From the NCBI RefSeq assembly GCF_964019385.1, contig NC_088654.1, positions 14,445,600 to 14,509,599 of the forward strand: DNA of 64,000 nucleotides, written 5' to 3'. Position 1 is the stretch's first letter; every line of letters starts with the position of its first letter. A program made the position numbers and the translations under genes. The DNA is from Sycon ciliatum (Eukaryota > Porifera > Calcarea > Leucosolenida > Sycettidae). The notes under the pieces are model-generated. The model searched no databases, was not told the DNA's origin, and saw only the letters and a list, made by a program, of their open reading frames with translations. Below, piece after piece: positions 1 through 10,971 of the stretch.

Positions 1-94
1 GCGATTCAAATTCTGGACGCTGTTCTTTTTTCGTCAGGCAACCAAAATTTGCCGCAGTCTGACCAGGCCCTCACAGTATTAGTACAACATAAAA

Positions 95-385
95 AATATA
101 TATATGTTGGACTCAGTAGAGCGTCCGGCCCCTATATGATGTCCAACCCCTATATAGAGTCCATTGGTCCAAAATCCACTGTACAGAGTCCAAACTTGGA
201 ATCAACTGTGAGCTCAAAGTTTAGATGGACATCACTCCCTGTATAGAGTCCAGCCAATTGTCTTCACCCCTATATAGAGTCCATTGGTCCAAAATTAACT
301 GTACGGAGTCCAAACTTTGAAATCAACTATAAAGATTAAAGAGTCTTATGTGGACAACACTCCCTGTATAAAGTCCAGCCAATTA
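95..385. repeat. Direct repeats of a tatatagagtcc motif; left inverted arm
   Basis: Two related units of about 115 bp, near 148-255 and 266-383, both carry tatatagagtccattgg and a tccctgtat..gtccagcc segment. Positions 95-190 are also the reverse complement of 4335-4436, so this block is the left arm of a wide inverted pair. Confidence 0.75.
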
Positions 386-1927
386 GGCATCCCCTATCGA
401 GTTCGAAATTCGACATAGGATCTGCTGTAAGCAGTGAATATTAACCAGAAAACGGCCTCCCCCTTTAATCCTTTGCATCATTCACTTCTCAAGGTAAAAA
501 ATATGTATTGAGGCGCCACTGCAGCCACTTCATTACATGAAAAACCCTACAAACACCATCCTCAAATCAAGTGGTCTCTTCGCAGACGCTGTAATATCTC
601 AATCATGTAGTGTTGCCAAATAATTGTGCACGCACACACACACATGCACACACCCACACAACGCCAAGAAAATACCTAGAAAAAAACAAGAATCGAAAGA
701 GAATAATGGAGAGCCCGGGATTAATTATTTGTTTTCAAATTATTGCGCGCACACACACACACAAACTTGTACAACGCCAAGAAAACACCAAAAAAAGAGT
801 AGAGACACAATACACGCGCAACTCCAACAGCCATGCAAACGTCCACGCATTTACAAGTAAAGTCAAGAGGGATAACAAATAATTATACGAAACGAATGCA
901 TACGTGGGCGGATGCACGCACGTTTACATACATGTAGTATTGTAAGAGATTAACATAGTGCAGTAGTCGGCATAATACTAGCACATGCTGAGAGTGCAAT
1001 AGCAAGCTTCGCCATTGCTCATGGCCATGCAAATGTTCAGCAGCACTCAGTTCCGCAAGCTTCTGAAAATCAGCACACCTGCAACAAATAGATAGCACAA
1101 GGATACGCTTATTACCGTAATGATGCATGGCAGCACACAACTACCAAGTTCTCAACGAATGTGATGCTCAATGAAAATCAATCCACTCAAAGACCTGTGA
1201 ACAGGTGACGGTGGGGACAATAATCTATTAGTAATACGAGGAATAAGATCGTTTGTGCACACTCAAGACGCACAGACACACCACCATACATGTAGTGTAC
1301 ACAGTGTTTCACTTCACTGCAACTAAATTGAAATGAGATGATTTGAACAATCTGTACAGCGTTGCCGTCAGTCAGTCTTCCCCAAGATGGAAATGCAATG
1401 ATTTGTTGTCACGAGGCAGTTTCACTGACACAATGTCATGTTCGTGACATCAAAACGGTTACTTCAGGGAATACGAGTATTAGCTTGAGAAGCTTTTTCT
1501 TGTCATTGGCATACACGCAATCCTCCTACTACTACTAGTACACTGGCACTGCGTTTGTGGATCCCATTGTATTTGACATCATACTAGAGGAAGAGTGTCG
1601 TGGAGTTTCACATAATTATCACAGGGATAAAAATACATTTCTCATGAAATAATTATTATAACTGATGATAGCTAGACGATCGTATACGATTGATGCAAAG
1701 TCCTTGCAGTCCTTGAGGACTATTACGAAGTGGTTGATTACTTTTAGGGCATTCATTCAAGCAACATCAAACAAACGCGATACGCTCCTTGAAAATGGAA
1801 AAAAATTCAAGCATAACGACAGAACAGCAGACCAATCGAAACGAGTAAAAGCTTCCTTACCTCAGTCATCGTCCTGCCATGTAGTTGGACAGCCTTTTGA
1901 CACGGTGGTACAGGCAGCTCTTGTCCA
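386..1927. other. Intergenic DNA without recognised genes
   Basis: There are short CA-rich tracts near 629-660 and 749-764. The short ORFs have no coding signature. I see no RNA gene. Confidence 0.6.
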
Positions 1928-2225
1928 GTCAAACAAGGGTATCCTTGTGGCGTCGAACGAAAGAGAGTGTCAGTATATCTGACTCGTCAGATTGGAACTG
2001 TGCTGAACTTTTCTCTTTCTCCGCTTTCTGCTTTCATCCCTCGCTCTGATGAAACCGTTCAAACGTCTTCAGACTGGCAGCAATGGCCAGCCAAACAGGG
2101 GATCCTTGTGGCGTCGATCGAAAGAGAGTGTCAGTGTACCTGACTCGTCAGATTTGAACTGTGCTGAACTTTTCTCGTTCTGCAATTTCTGCTTTCATCC
2201 CGCGCACTGATGAAACGTCTTCAGA
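1928..2225. repeat. Tandem duplication, period about 161 bp
   Basis: atccttgtggcgtcg recurs at 1941 and 2102. The following segments match almost throughout (gaaagagagtgtcagt, ctgactcgtcaga, tgaacttttctc, gatgaaac..cgtcttcag). Two units are visible. Confidence 0.85.
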
Positions 2226-2490
2226 GAACCACAAGACGCTTTCCAGATTTGATTTTGAACGTCTCCTTATCCTCCTTGGTTACCTCGTGACAGATTACTG
2301 TCAGCAACTTCACAGCAGAACTGGCAGCCATGGCTGAAGTGAAGAAAGGAATGCGCTGCCACCAGGCAAGCAAAACTGAAAATGTGTTTGTTCTTTTTCG
2401 GGCACAAGACACAGTCACAGGACGGCGTGACTGGATAAACTGGACTCCTGGACTGTGAATAGGGGACTGGTAGAAAAAGTGTACTCCTTA

Positions 2491-3345
2491 GGCCTCGGTC
2501 ACACTACGGCAGTCTGAAGCTGGACGCAGCGTCAAGTCGCAGCACTTGACGGAGACGTGGGGTCACACAGTGTTTTGTTTTTTTTGCAGCTCATGACTGC
2601 CGCGGCTTGACGCATTTGTCTACGTCACAAAACCACCAGGAAAACTCAATGACGACACGGATTCCCACGGAAACCGGCCTTTTGCTTATTATACAAAAAA
2701 ATTGTCGGACAAAGTTTTCGAATTTTTCATTGATTTTGATTACAAGAAGACGAAAGGTACTTGTACTTGTAGGTCCACGCGTGCACGATCGTTGTTGTTT
2801 CTTTCCGAATTTGAAGCCATTTTCAGTTGTAGTGTCATTGATCAGGCAAGAAAAGTCCGCATCGCAGCTGTGTTTCTCCTGACTTCGTCATACTGGTTGT
2901 CCTTTTTGGGGCTCTTGACGACAACACAACACTCACAAGTCAACAGGCTCCAGTTGGCCGATGACCCACTCAAACAACTGGTCCTTTCTCGACATCATTT
3001 TCTTCTCAGAAAACGCCTCGCTCTTCCGCCAGGTTCGGAGCAGAGCAGCCTCGGCCTCGTAGGTCCACGGACTCATCTCGAACAAAAAGAGGGAACAAAA
3101 CAAACCTTGAACAGACGAATGTCGAATAACTGCTCAACTCAAGCAAAGTGTCTTGAAACTAATTTTACTTGAAAGACACTGTTTTTCCGCCAAGCGTCAC
3201 TCCCATCAGCGGCAACGCAGCCGATTTCCCCACGTCAGACGCAGCAGCGTCTGACGCTCAAACTTCCCGCGTTGCGTCAGTTGCCATGGAAAAGCTCATG
3301 ATTCTGACGCTGACGGAGCATTTTTGCCGTAGTGTGACCGAGGCC
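2491..3345. mobile_element. 855 bp Harbinger-like non-autonomous element, copy A
   Basis: The ends are ggcctcggtcacactacggc and its reverse complement. The element is flanked by TTA at 2488-2490 and 3346-3348. A 3 bp TTA duplication with GGCC-starting ends fits PIF/Harbinger; that superfamily call is inference. The interior has subterminal gacgc/gcgtc inverted motifs. Its ORFs read like non-coding sequence and no transposase motif is visible. Confidence 0.7.
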
Positions 3346-3348
3346 TTA

Positions 3349-4203
3349 GGCCTCGGTCACACTACGGCAGTTTGAAGCTGGACGCAGCGTCAAGCCGCAG
3401 CACTTGACGGAGACGCGGGGTCACACAGTGTTTTGTTTTTTTTGCAGCTCATGACTGCCGCGGCTTGACGCATTTGGCTACGTCACAAAACCACCAGGAA
3501 AACTCAATGACGACACGGATTCCCACGGAAACCGGCCTTTTGCTTATTATACAAAAAAATTGTCGGACAAAGTTTTCGAATTTTTCATTGATTTTTGATT
3601 ACAAGAAGACGAAAGGTACTAGACTACGAGGTCCACGCGTGCACGATCGTTGTTGTTTCTTTCCGAATTTGAAGCCATTTTCAGTTGTAGTGTCATTGAT
3701 CAGGCAAGAAAAGTCCGCATCGCAGCTGTGTTTCTCCTGACTTCGTCATACTGGTTGTCCTTTTTGGGGCTCTTGACGACAACACAACACTCACAAGTCA
3801 ACAGGCTCCAGTTGGCCGATGACCCACTCAAACAACTGGTCCTTTCTCGACATCATTTTCTTCTCAGAAAACGCCTCGCTCTTCCGCCAGGTTCGGAGCA
3901 GAGCAGCCTCGGCCTCGTAGGTCCACGGACTCATCTCGAACAAAAAGAGGGAACAAAACAAACCTTGAACAGACGAATGTCGAATAACTGCTCAACTCAA
4001 GCAAAGTGTCTTGAAACTAATTTTACTTGAAAGACACTGTTTTGCCGCCAAGCGTCACTCCCATCAGCGGCAACGCAGCCGATTTCCCCACGTCAGACGC
4101 AGCAGCGTCTGACGCTCAAACTTCCCGCGTTGCGTCAGTTGCCATGGAAAAGCTCATGATTCTGACGCTGACGCAGCATTTTTGCCGTAGTGTGACCGAG
4201 GCC
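3349..4203. mobile_element. 855 bp Harbinger-like non-autonomous element, copy B
   Basis: It has the same length and is nearly identical to the copy ending at 3345, and it shares the single TTA at 3346-3348 with it. It is followed by TTA at 4204-4206. Differences are small, for example around 3592-3630. The arrangement suggests insertion next to, or duplication of, the first copy. Confidence 0.7.
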
Positions 4204-4207
4204 TTAG

Positions 4208-4289
4208 TAAGAGTACATGAAAACCATTTTTTTCATGTACTCTTGTTCTGACGCTGACGCAGCATTTTTGCCGTAGTGTGACCGAGGCC
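4208..4289. mobile_element. Hairpin plus right-end fragment of the Harbinger-like family
   Basis: 4208-4244 is a hairpin with arms aagagtacatgaaaa and ttcatgtactctt. 4243-4289 repeats the last ~45 bp of the two elements to its left, ending at gaccgaggcc followed by TTA (4290-4292). It is a truncated third copy. Confidence 0.65.
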
Positions 4290-4334
4290 TTATAGGGGAT
4301 TGCGCGGCAGGTTGAAGCTGATCAAAACTGAGTG

Positions 4335-4436
4335 GACTCGTGGACTCTGTATAGTGGATTTTGGACCAATGGACTCTATATAGGGTGCTGGACATCATAT
4401 AGTGCATGGACTCTATACTGAGTCCTACATATATAA
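4335..4436. repeat. Right inverted arm matching 95-190
   Basis: Read in reverse complement it follows the 95-190 sequence (ggactcagta, tatatgatgtcca, tagagtccattggtcc) with scattered mismatches. Confidence 0.75.
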
Positions 4437-4446
4437 AGTATTATTA

Positions 4447-4658
4447 CTGTAAACCGTGAAATTATTGCGATGGTCTAATTTCTGCGAAATTCGCGACCGC
4501 GTGGAAATCGCGAAATTTAGACAGCGCGAAAAGGAGATCCATGGCATAAAAGGTTTAGCAAGAATGCCATTCTGCAATCGCAAAATTAAAACCTCGCAAA
4601 CCTATCCGGATTCTGAAAACGCGAACTAAAAACGCCGTGAAAATGTCACGCTTCACAG
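4447..4658. mobile_element. TA-flanked CTGTAA-end MITE (cgcgaaatt motif)
   Basis: The left end ctgtaaaccgtgaaat and the right end, whose reverse complement begins ctgtgaagcgtgac, sit inside flanking TA. Inside, gcgaaat-type words recur in both orientations. About 212 bp; one of the short TA-flanked elements seen across the window. Confidence 0.55.
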
Positions 4659-5114
4659 TACACTACTCACAAAATTATCACTTCGGTGTTACATATACAT
4701 GTACATGTACATGCAGTTTGAACACTCGGGCAAGGCATGTTCGGGCCTGGTTTAAATCTGGCTTTGGAAAATATATTTTCCTTGCTATCGGGTTCGGCCT
4801 CATTTTCTCTGTGCTGCTCGCTGATGAGTCCGCAAAGTCAAAGGACGAAACAGTTCTGTCCGCAGATTGCCGGAGTAGTCAAGTCGTGTGCACGTACAGT
4901 GTATTCTCTTCTATACTACTCAATCTCTGGACAGCCACAGCTGCTTCAACCACCTTGTTCGGTATCGTCAGTGGAGCTCAGAGTAAGAGCTACTGGCCGA
5001 ACCGATCGCAATAAAGACTAAGTAATGAAGAATAACGCATTTAATTTGTTTAGCCGGCTCAAAGCAGCACAGTCAGAGTGCTCCAACAGCGATGAACAAA
5101 GCGAGCCCTGCTTT

Positions 5115-7106
5115 CTATTGTTGTTGTAGAAGTTTATTTAACGTCGCACCACAAACAGGCGATTTCGCCTCCTTTGATACATGTGGACGACAGAAGGAAT
5201 GAGAGAGAGGGGGGGGACAGAAGTATGGAGAGAGGAAGGGTAGAAATAAATAAGCAATCAACCTCAGGGCTACACCAAAGCAAAAACGGAATGGGAACAT
5301 ACTATATACAAAATAGCTTACAAAATAGCTTCATACATATTATTGCAAAACACTTTTACTATTCTTCAGTCCGCTATACCACAGAAACACACTAGCCGAA
5401 AAGCATTTAAACGGAGCCATGATGCGCTTTTAGCAGGGCACAGAACTGAAGGTGGCTGGGCTCGGAACGGAGATCAGGCGGGAGCTGGTTCCACAGGACT
5501 GCGCCGATGAACTGCATGGTCGCTCGACCCGCAGGTCCGGGCCAAAATGGTACTCGAACGAGGTGATGTGCTGCTCCCCGAGTGCGGTCACCAGTAACTC
5601 TCACGAAGAAGCTGGTGAAGAGGGAGCTAGCTCGGGAGAACAGACAACGACGGACAAAGATGAGGAGCTTAATGTTAAACATGTCCTCCAGGGTGGTGAG
5701 GCGGAGCTGTTCAAAGATCGGGCTCGTGCGCGACCACGGTGGCAGACCGAAGAAGCCGCGGATAGCGCACTTCGTTAGACGTGTGAGGGGCTCCATGTTG
5801 CCAATTTGAAGTGACGGATAATAGGCGTTGGAAGCGTACGACAACCTGACTTCCGCACCTGCTGGATTGTGTGATTGACGTGAGGCTCCCAGGAGAGCTG
5901 CCCATCTACCATTACGCCCAGGTACCGCGCTTGTTCCACAACTGCAAGGGCTGCATTCCCACAGCGAATTCGAATGTTATCTGTGTCAGGGGCTGGGCCT
6001 CTTGGGGTAATCAACAGAGCTTGCGTTTTCTTTTGGTTCAGCATTAGTCCGCGGTCCTCCAACCACTGCGACAGGCCAGTGATGGCTGTGCTTAGAGAAG
6101 AGCACACTTGTTCGCAACTGCCCGAGGCTTCAATTGCAATGTCGTCTGCAAATTCCTGGTTTGTGACCTGCTGGGGCAAGCAGCATCGAAGGTTACGGAT
6201 GTATAGTGTGAACAGGAGGGGGCCGAGGACGGATCCTTGCGGCACCTCTCGACTGCATGCGACGTATTCCGAGCAATTTCCGCCCACGACTACGCGTTGA
6301 AGCCGCTCACTCAGGTAACTAGTGAACCATAGCTGGACAGTACCGCCGACCCCAATGTCGGATAGCTCCTGTGCCAAGATGGTGTATTTGACACAGTCGA
6401 AAGCCTTCGACATATCCACGAATATCACACCTGTGAGTTTGCGCTCATACTTCGCTTTCAGCCAGCGATTGACAGCTAGCACAAGAGCGTCCTCCGTACT
6501 GTGGTTCTTCCTGTACGCGAACTGCGAGTCAGGGAGAATACTGTGATCGGTCAGAAAGGATGTAAGCTGAGCTTTGACGATCTTCTCGAGGAGGCGAGAA
6601 ACGACTGGTAGTAGAGAAATAGGTCGATACGCAGTAGGCTGACAAGGGTCAAGGCCGCCACCTTTGAATAGCGGCGACACATTAGCAATTTTAAACTGAC
6701 GGGGAACACACCCCTGACATAACGAAGTATTGAAAATGATGCTGAGCGAGGGAGCCAGTATTGATGCCGAGTTTCTAAGGACAATACCCGGCAAGTCATC
6801 ATGTCCAGTTGCTTTTGACGCGTCAACGGACTGGAGAAGGGCCGTAATGTCCTCCGTCGAAACAGGCGCAAATTCCGTGAATGCTGGTGCTTCAAGTTCG
6901 GCTGGTGCGTTGGCGCACAGCGCGTCTGGTCGTCCAGGGTCATGAACAACTTCGCCAAAAGTTCGGGAGAGGATTCCAACAGGTACTTGTGGTGGGCTTG
7001 AACTTTTCGCTCGTCCAGTCACCACGTTTATCGTATTCCAGAGCTTCCGTCCATCCTTTCCGGCCGACTGTAGGCGAGCTTGAAAATATTCTATGGAGTA
7101 TTCAGA
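5115..7106 (-). mobile_element. 5'-truncated, frameshifted LINE with reverse transcriptase
   Basis: A minus-strand frame (7106-5775) encodes the C-terminal half of a non-LTR retrotransposon ORF2. Visible reverse transcriptase motifs are YRPISLLPV, FVDMSKAFD, VPQGSVLGPLLF, FADD (about 6141-6152) and LNQKKTQ. The frame breaks near 5780-5840 and continues in another frame to 5407, with the typical C-terminal end (FIGAVLWNQLPPDLR). The endonuclease domain is absent, so the copy is 5' truncated. The 3' end, read on minus, has gacgttaaataaac followed by a short CAA-type tract near 5115-5140. The motifs suit the CR1/L2/Jockey group; the exact clade is not resolved. The copy is dead because of the frameshift and truncation. 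Confidence 0.85.
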
Positions 7107-8323
7107 CAGTAGTAGTAGTAGTATTGACATATCCGCGGCAAGCCGCTTATGTACAACGGCATGGGAGAGGATAACAACAAATGAAAGTATATTGTTGGGG
7201 AAATCCACGGTATTATCGAATATTCAACAATGACGGGTGTGGGGTTATACCAAATTCCCATAATGTGGAAGTACGTTATTATTGTTGAAAGCACTAGGTG
7301 ATCTGCACTCTACAATTCAGAGAGTACCTATAGTAAACATTTAGTATTTTGTGTACGTACTTGTCCGAGTCACTTACCAAAACACTGTCTTCGCTGAAAT
7401 AATTGCATGGCATGCGAGACTGCACGGATTTCAGTGAAGCCTGCATACTGTACATGTACAAGTTCTACATACGTTGTGGGGAAGCACATTAGTCTTCAGG
7501 GGTCGCAAACTTGAAGTGCTTCCAGGAATGCACTCCTGACAGAAACAATACCACATTACCGGCGAGCACTGCTACGTGGTGTGCTGACTAACTTGCTAAG
7601 CGAAGGGCTTCCAGTTAGGCACTTGGAAACTTTTCACTACGGCTCTGGCGACTTCATTATCCGCATACCATGCCCACTCTAGCCACTATTGTAGCAGGGC
7701 GCTTTCAAGATTCCAGATGTGCTTTACAAGCGTGACTGTAATTTTAACGACCATCTTCCAATATCGACATGTATCGCTAGCACTTTCACCCACACAATTA
7801 CAGCGCGCCAACTTAGTTACTAACTACCGTCAATTGGTTTAGATTGCTGTAAGAAGTTACTACGTAAATGTACATACATGTACATGTACATGACTCTACT
7901 GTTATCTAAAACTCTCCTATTTAAACTTGAGAAACCAGAACCGTGTATCATGTATTGTACATGTACGTCACTTCAACTAAGAGACCTGATTCGGCTAACA
8001 CTGTAATCCGTTAGCACATACAGCTATACAGGGTTAGACAACCAATGCTACCACGCGTTCTTATACAAGTTATAGTGGCTAGTGCCATACAATAGTGATG
8101 TGCGCGCACGTGGCGGGTAAGTGGAGAGGCGGCATAATAATAATCACGTCAATTGTTTAGTGAACTTCCCAGTTGCCTGGTCTGGTGTAGAACTGACTGT
8201 ATTAGACAGTGCATGTGTAAGCTGACAACTGCAAGTCATGGTATGCAAAGTTATTAAATTTTAGTCTGAGCTGAGGCCAGGGGGGCAGTGATACACACTA
8301 CCTACAATGTACCGTTACAAGTA
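7107..8323. other. Intergenic DNA
   Basis: It contains tacatgtacatgtaca-type tracts near 7868-7890 and no ORF with coding character. No RNA gene recognised. Confidence 0.6.
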
Positions 8324-8490
8324 CAGTAAAACCTGGTGTAAGCGACCTCTGGGTTTAGCGACCACCTGCTCTTAACGACCGTTCTCCCATGCACGGACAG
8401 TTCTACACAGACACTGTGGGACCTGGTCCTAAAGACCACCTGGCTTTAACGGCCGCATTTGCTTTCACCGTGGGGTGCAGGTTTTTACTG
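8324..8490. mobile_element. TA-flanked CAGT element, taagcgacc family, copy 1
   Basis: Ends cagtaaaacctggtg and, inverted, caggtttttactg, flanked by TA. Inside are repeated gcgacc, acgacc and gaccacctg words. About 167 bp, with a close relative at 47985-48161. Pogo/Tigger-like by its TA site and CAGT ends (inference). Confidence 0.7.
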
Positions 8491-8492
8491 TA

Positions 8493-9049
8493 CAGGCATT
8501 CGGTGCAGTACATGTACTGCGTACACCGCTTACAGTAGTCAGTATGCCCTTTCCACGATGGACAGGCTGACCGGGGCACAGCCACATTCCCCGGTGAGTG
8601 CGCGGAGAGCAAACAATGGGGAAACTAGGCACTCTTATTATTGTGGTCATGTGTTTAAGACACCCATTTCCAGCTGGGCCGCCTTTCCCCTGTGGAGTAC
8701 GGAAGTAGGAATTCAGATCTAAGTGCATGCGATTTGTTCGTCGCTGTGCCTCGATTTCGTCATTGTGTTTCACCGATGCGGGAAGGAATTGACGACACCA
8801 GGTCCCCCGAATATATTGTTATGTCAAACGAAACAGGGGTTTTAGCGAGACACAGTATTCAAGACGTGATGTGTTGTCACCGAAGTTGAATCTAGACGCT
8901 CCATTGAGGAATTCCAGAGCGGGAGTGATCGCGAGTTCTTGCAACCTCTCCCATTTACGCTTGCCCCACCAGTGCTTTCCTCACCTGTTCCTACTATACA
9001 CGTGCCACGCTTGAACCGAATTGACTCCTACAGTTACAGTGTTTCTTAC
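8493..9049. other. Unassigned upstream region of the EGF/LamG gene
   Basis: I see no repeats or coding signal in it. It probably holds distal regulatory DNA for the gene that starts at 9464. Confidence 0.4.
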
Positions 9050-9062
9050 TTTATATAAATTA
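9050..9062 (+). promoter_or_regulatory. TATA-like box upstream of EGF/LamG gene
   Basis: tttatataaatta lies about 290-410 bp before the two candidate start codons (9338 and 9464). A start site near 9080-9090 would give a 5' leader of plausible length. It is a sequence match only. Confidence 0.35.
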
Positions 9063-9463
9063 TAGCCTTGGCCAGCTGATTGGAATACACCGTCACGCGG
9101 CAAAACGTCTCTGGAACAGCGGGCTACAAAATAGAGCACCTCCACTCGATCGCGGTCACATTAGAAGAACGCGCCCCAGGAAAAGGAGGTTCTCCGTTGG
9201 CTCGGATCTACATCGTCGTGCATACAGCAAGCACTGTTGTGTTGTTATAATCATCCTGTTTTGAGAGCTTTCAGCTGGAGGCCTCGGTGTGGTTTCCCCT
9301 CAGCCGTCCTCAGTTTAGAGTATTGCTGCAAGACACCATGAAGGCAACAAGCAGACGGGATATTGGCGCGGTGCTGGCTGTGGGTGGTGCCTCACGGAAC
9401 CGTGCACGCAGGACGCAGCGTCCTCCAGTGGTCGATAGCGTCTGCTCCTCACCCCACGCGTCA

Positions 9464-10940
9464 ATGATGGCGCTGGTGGCGTTGCTTCTCTCTGCGCCTG
9501 TGCTGGTCTTGGCGAACAAGGCACCGGCGTGCAGTGATGGCCGTCACTGTCAGAACGGAGGCGTGTGCGACACCAGCGAGGACGCCTGGCAGACGTGTGA
9601 CTGTAGCTACACCGGTTTTGAAGGCAGCCATTGCCAAACTGGTAAGTGACGGGAATCTCATGATGGCATACGTACAGTCATGTACATGTGAGGTCAAGCC
9701 TAAGGGTGATTGAGAGACCTGAGGCCAACTGAACTACATTTTTAAAGTTTTGCACTGTACTGGTAAGAGGTGAACCGCAAAACTGTATCCAAATCCATCA
9801 ACATGACATGTACATCATTGATCGGTTGACAGCATGTTACAAGGCGGAGGACCCACTGTGTTGAAAACGGTGCTCCTGACTAACGTTACAATCATCATCA
9901 GTTGACAGAGCCCCTGCCCTGCCACCATTGGCATTGAAGACCATTCAGTGAACCGTATGGGCCTGGCCTTGGTTCCGACCCTCAGTATACCATGTATACA
10001 CGAGCGAGTCTTTTGTCATTTGTCACGATATGTTTGTGTCCGTTACAAAACACTGACATCCAACATTGTACATGTACATGTGCAGTCAACTTCGCTTATA
10101 ACGACTGCGGATATAACGACAATTCGCGAATAACGACAACATTTCCATGCCCAGAGCAAAGTCCCTTTCATAATAATATTATTATAATGAGACTTCGGGT
10201 ATACCCACACTTCGCGAATAAAGACACTTTTTTGATGCCCCGCCGAGTGTCGTTATAAGCGAAGTTGACTGTACATGTATCTCTAAGTTTCGTGATCAGA
10301 AACATTCTCAGACTCAGTAGATCTACGGACCAGAGCTGTGCTAGAAGTAGTATCCCGCAGACACCGACCAGTTTGCACCAGGGAGTAGTAAAATTTTTAC
10401 TACTCCCTGGTTTGCACATACCGGTACTGGACACTGTACATTTTTGCATGATTGTAGAATGCAACGTACAACGTACTACATGTACATACATGTACATGAC
10501 TTGTAGTGTATATGCCCTTTGCCACTAGGACGTAGCAGTCCTACAAATACAATGTCTTCTTCTTGACATTGGACTCGGGTGTCGGTGGCAAGCGACGGAA
10601 CAGGAAGATCGAACTGCACCTTTTTCCGCAGCAGGCACTGGGCAGATGGTCTGACAGCAATGTGATGTCACAACACCAGGATTTATGGGGATATTCCGGC
10701 ACCAGATGCGAGGGATTTTAGAAATGATGACAAACATAGTGGTACTCGATCTCCGGACTGTACTACACTCATTTTGTTAGAGTAAAACCTCACATCTGTT
10801 ACCGGAATGTCACCCTTACCATGCTTGCGGCCTTAGTCTGAGAAAACACGACACGCTGCTGGGGAGCGCAGTTGTTTGTGGACGCTATCGCCACCGTAGT
10901 TCCGCCAACTACACATGGTATGTCCGAGCACACACGCACA

Positions 10941-10971
<31 letters not shown>

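Larger units (their letters stand above)
95..4436. mobile_element. Possible composite element bounded by ~100 bp inverted arms
   Basis: The arms at 95-190 and 4335-4436 match in inverted orientation over about 100 bp, including gagtccattggtccaaaat. The interval holds a 161 bp tandem duplication and two Harbinger-like elements but no transposase-like ORF. It could be one large non-autonomous element with later insertions, or two copies of a dispersed repeat that happen to face each other. I could not identify a target-site duplication. Confidence 0.35.

Noticed and set aside
2702-4251. Paired ORFs of 91-156 residues inside the Harbinger-like elements
   Set aside because: They are identical only because the DNA is duplicated. 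They contain no transposase motif and have non-coding composition.
10377-10411. Rho-independent terminator
   Set aside because: It is a perfect palindrome in an intron of a eukaryotic gene; bacterial-type termination does not apply.
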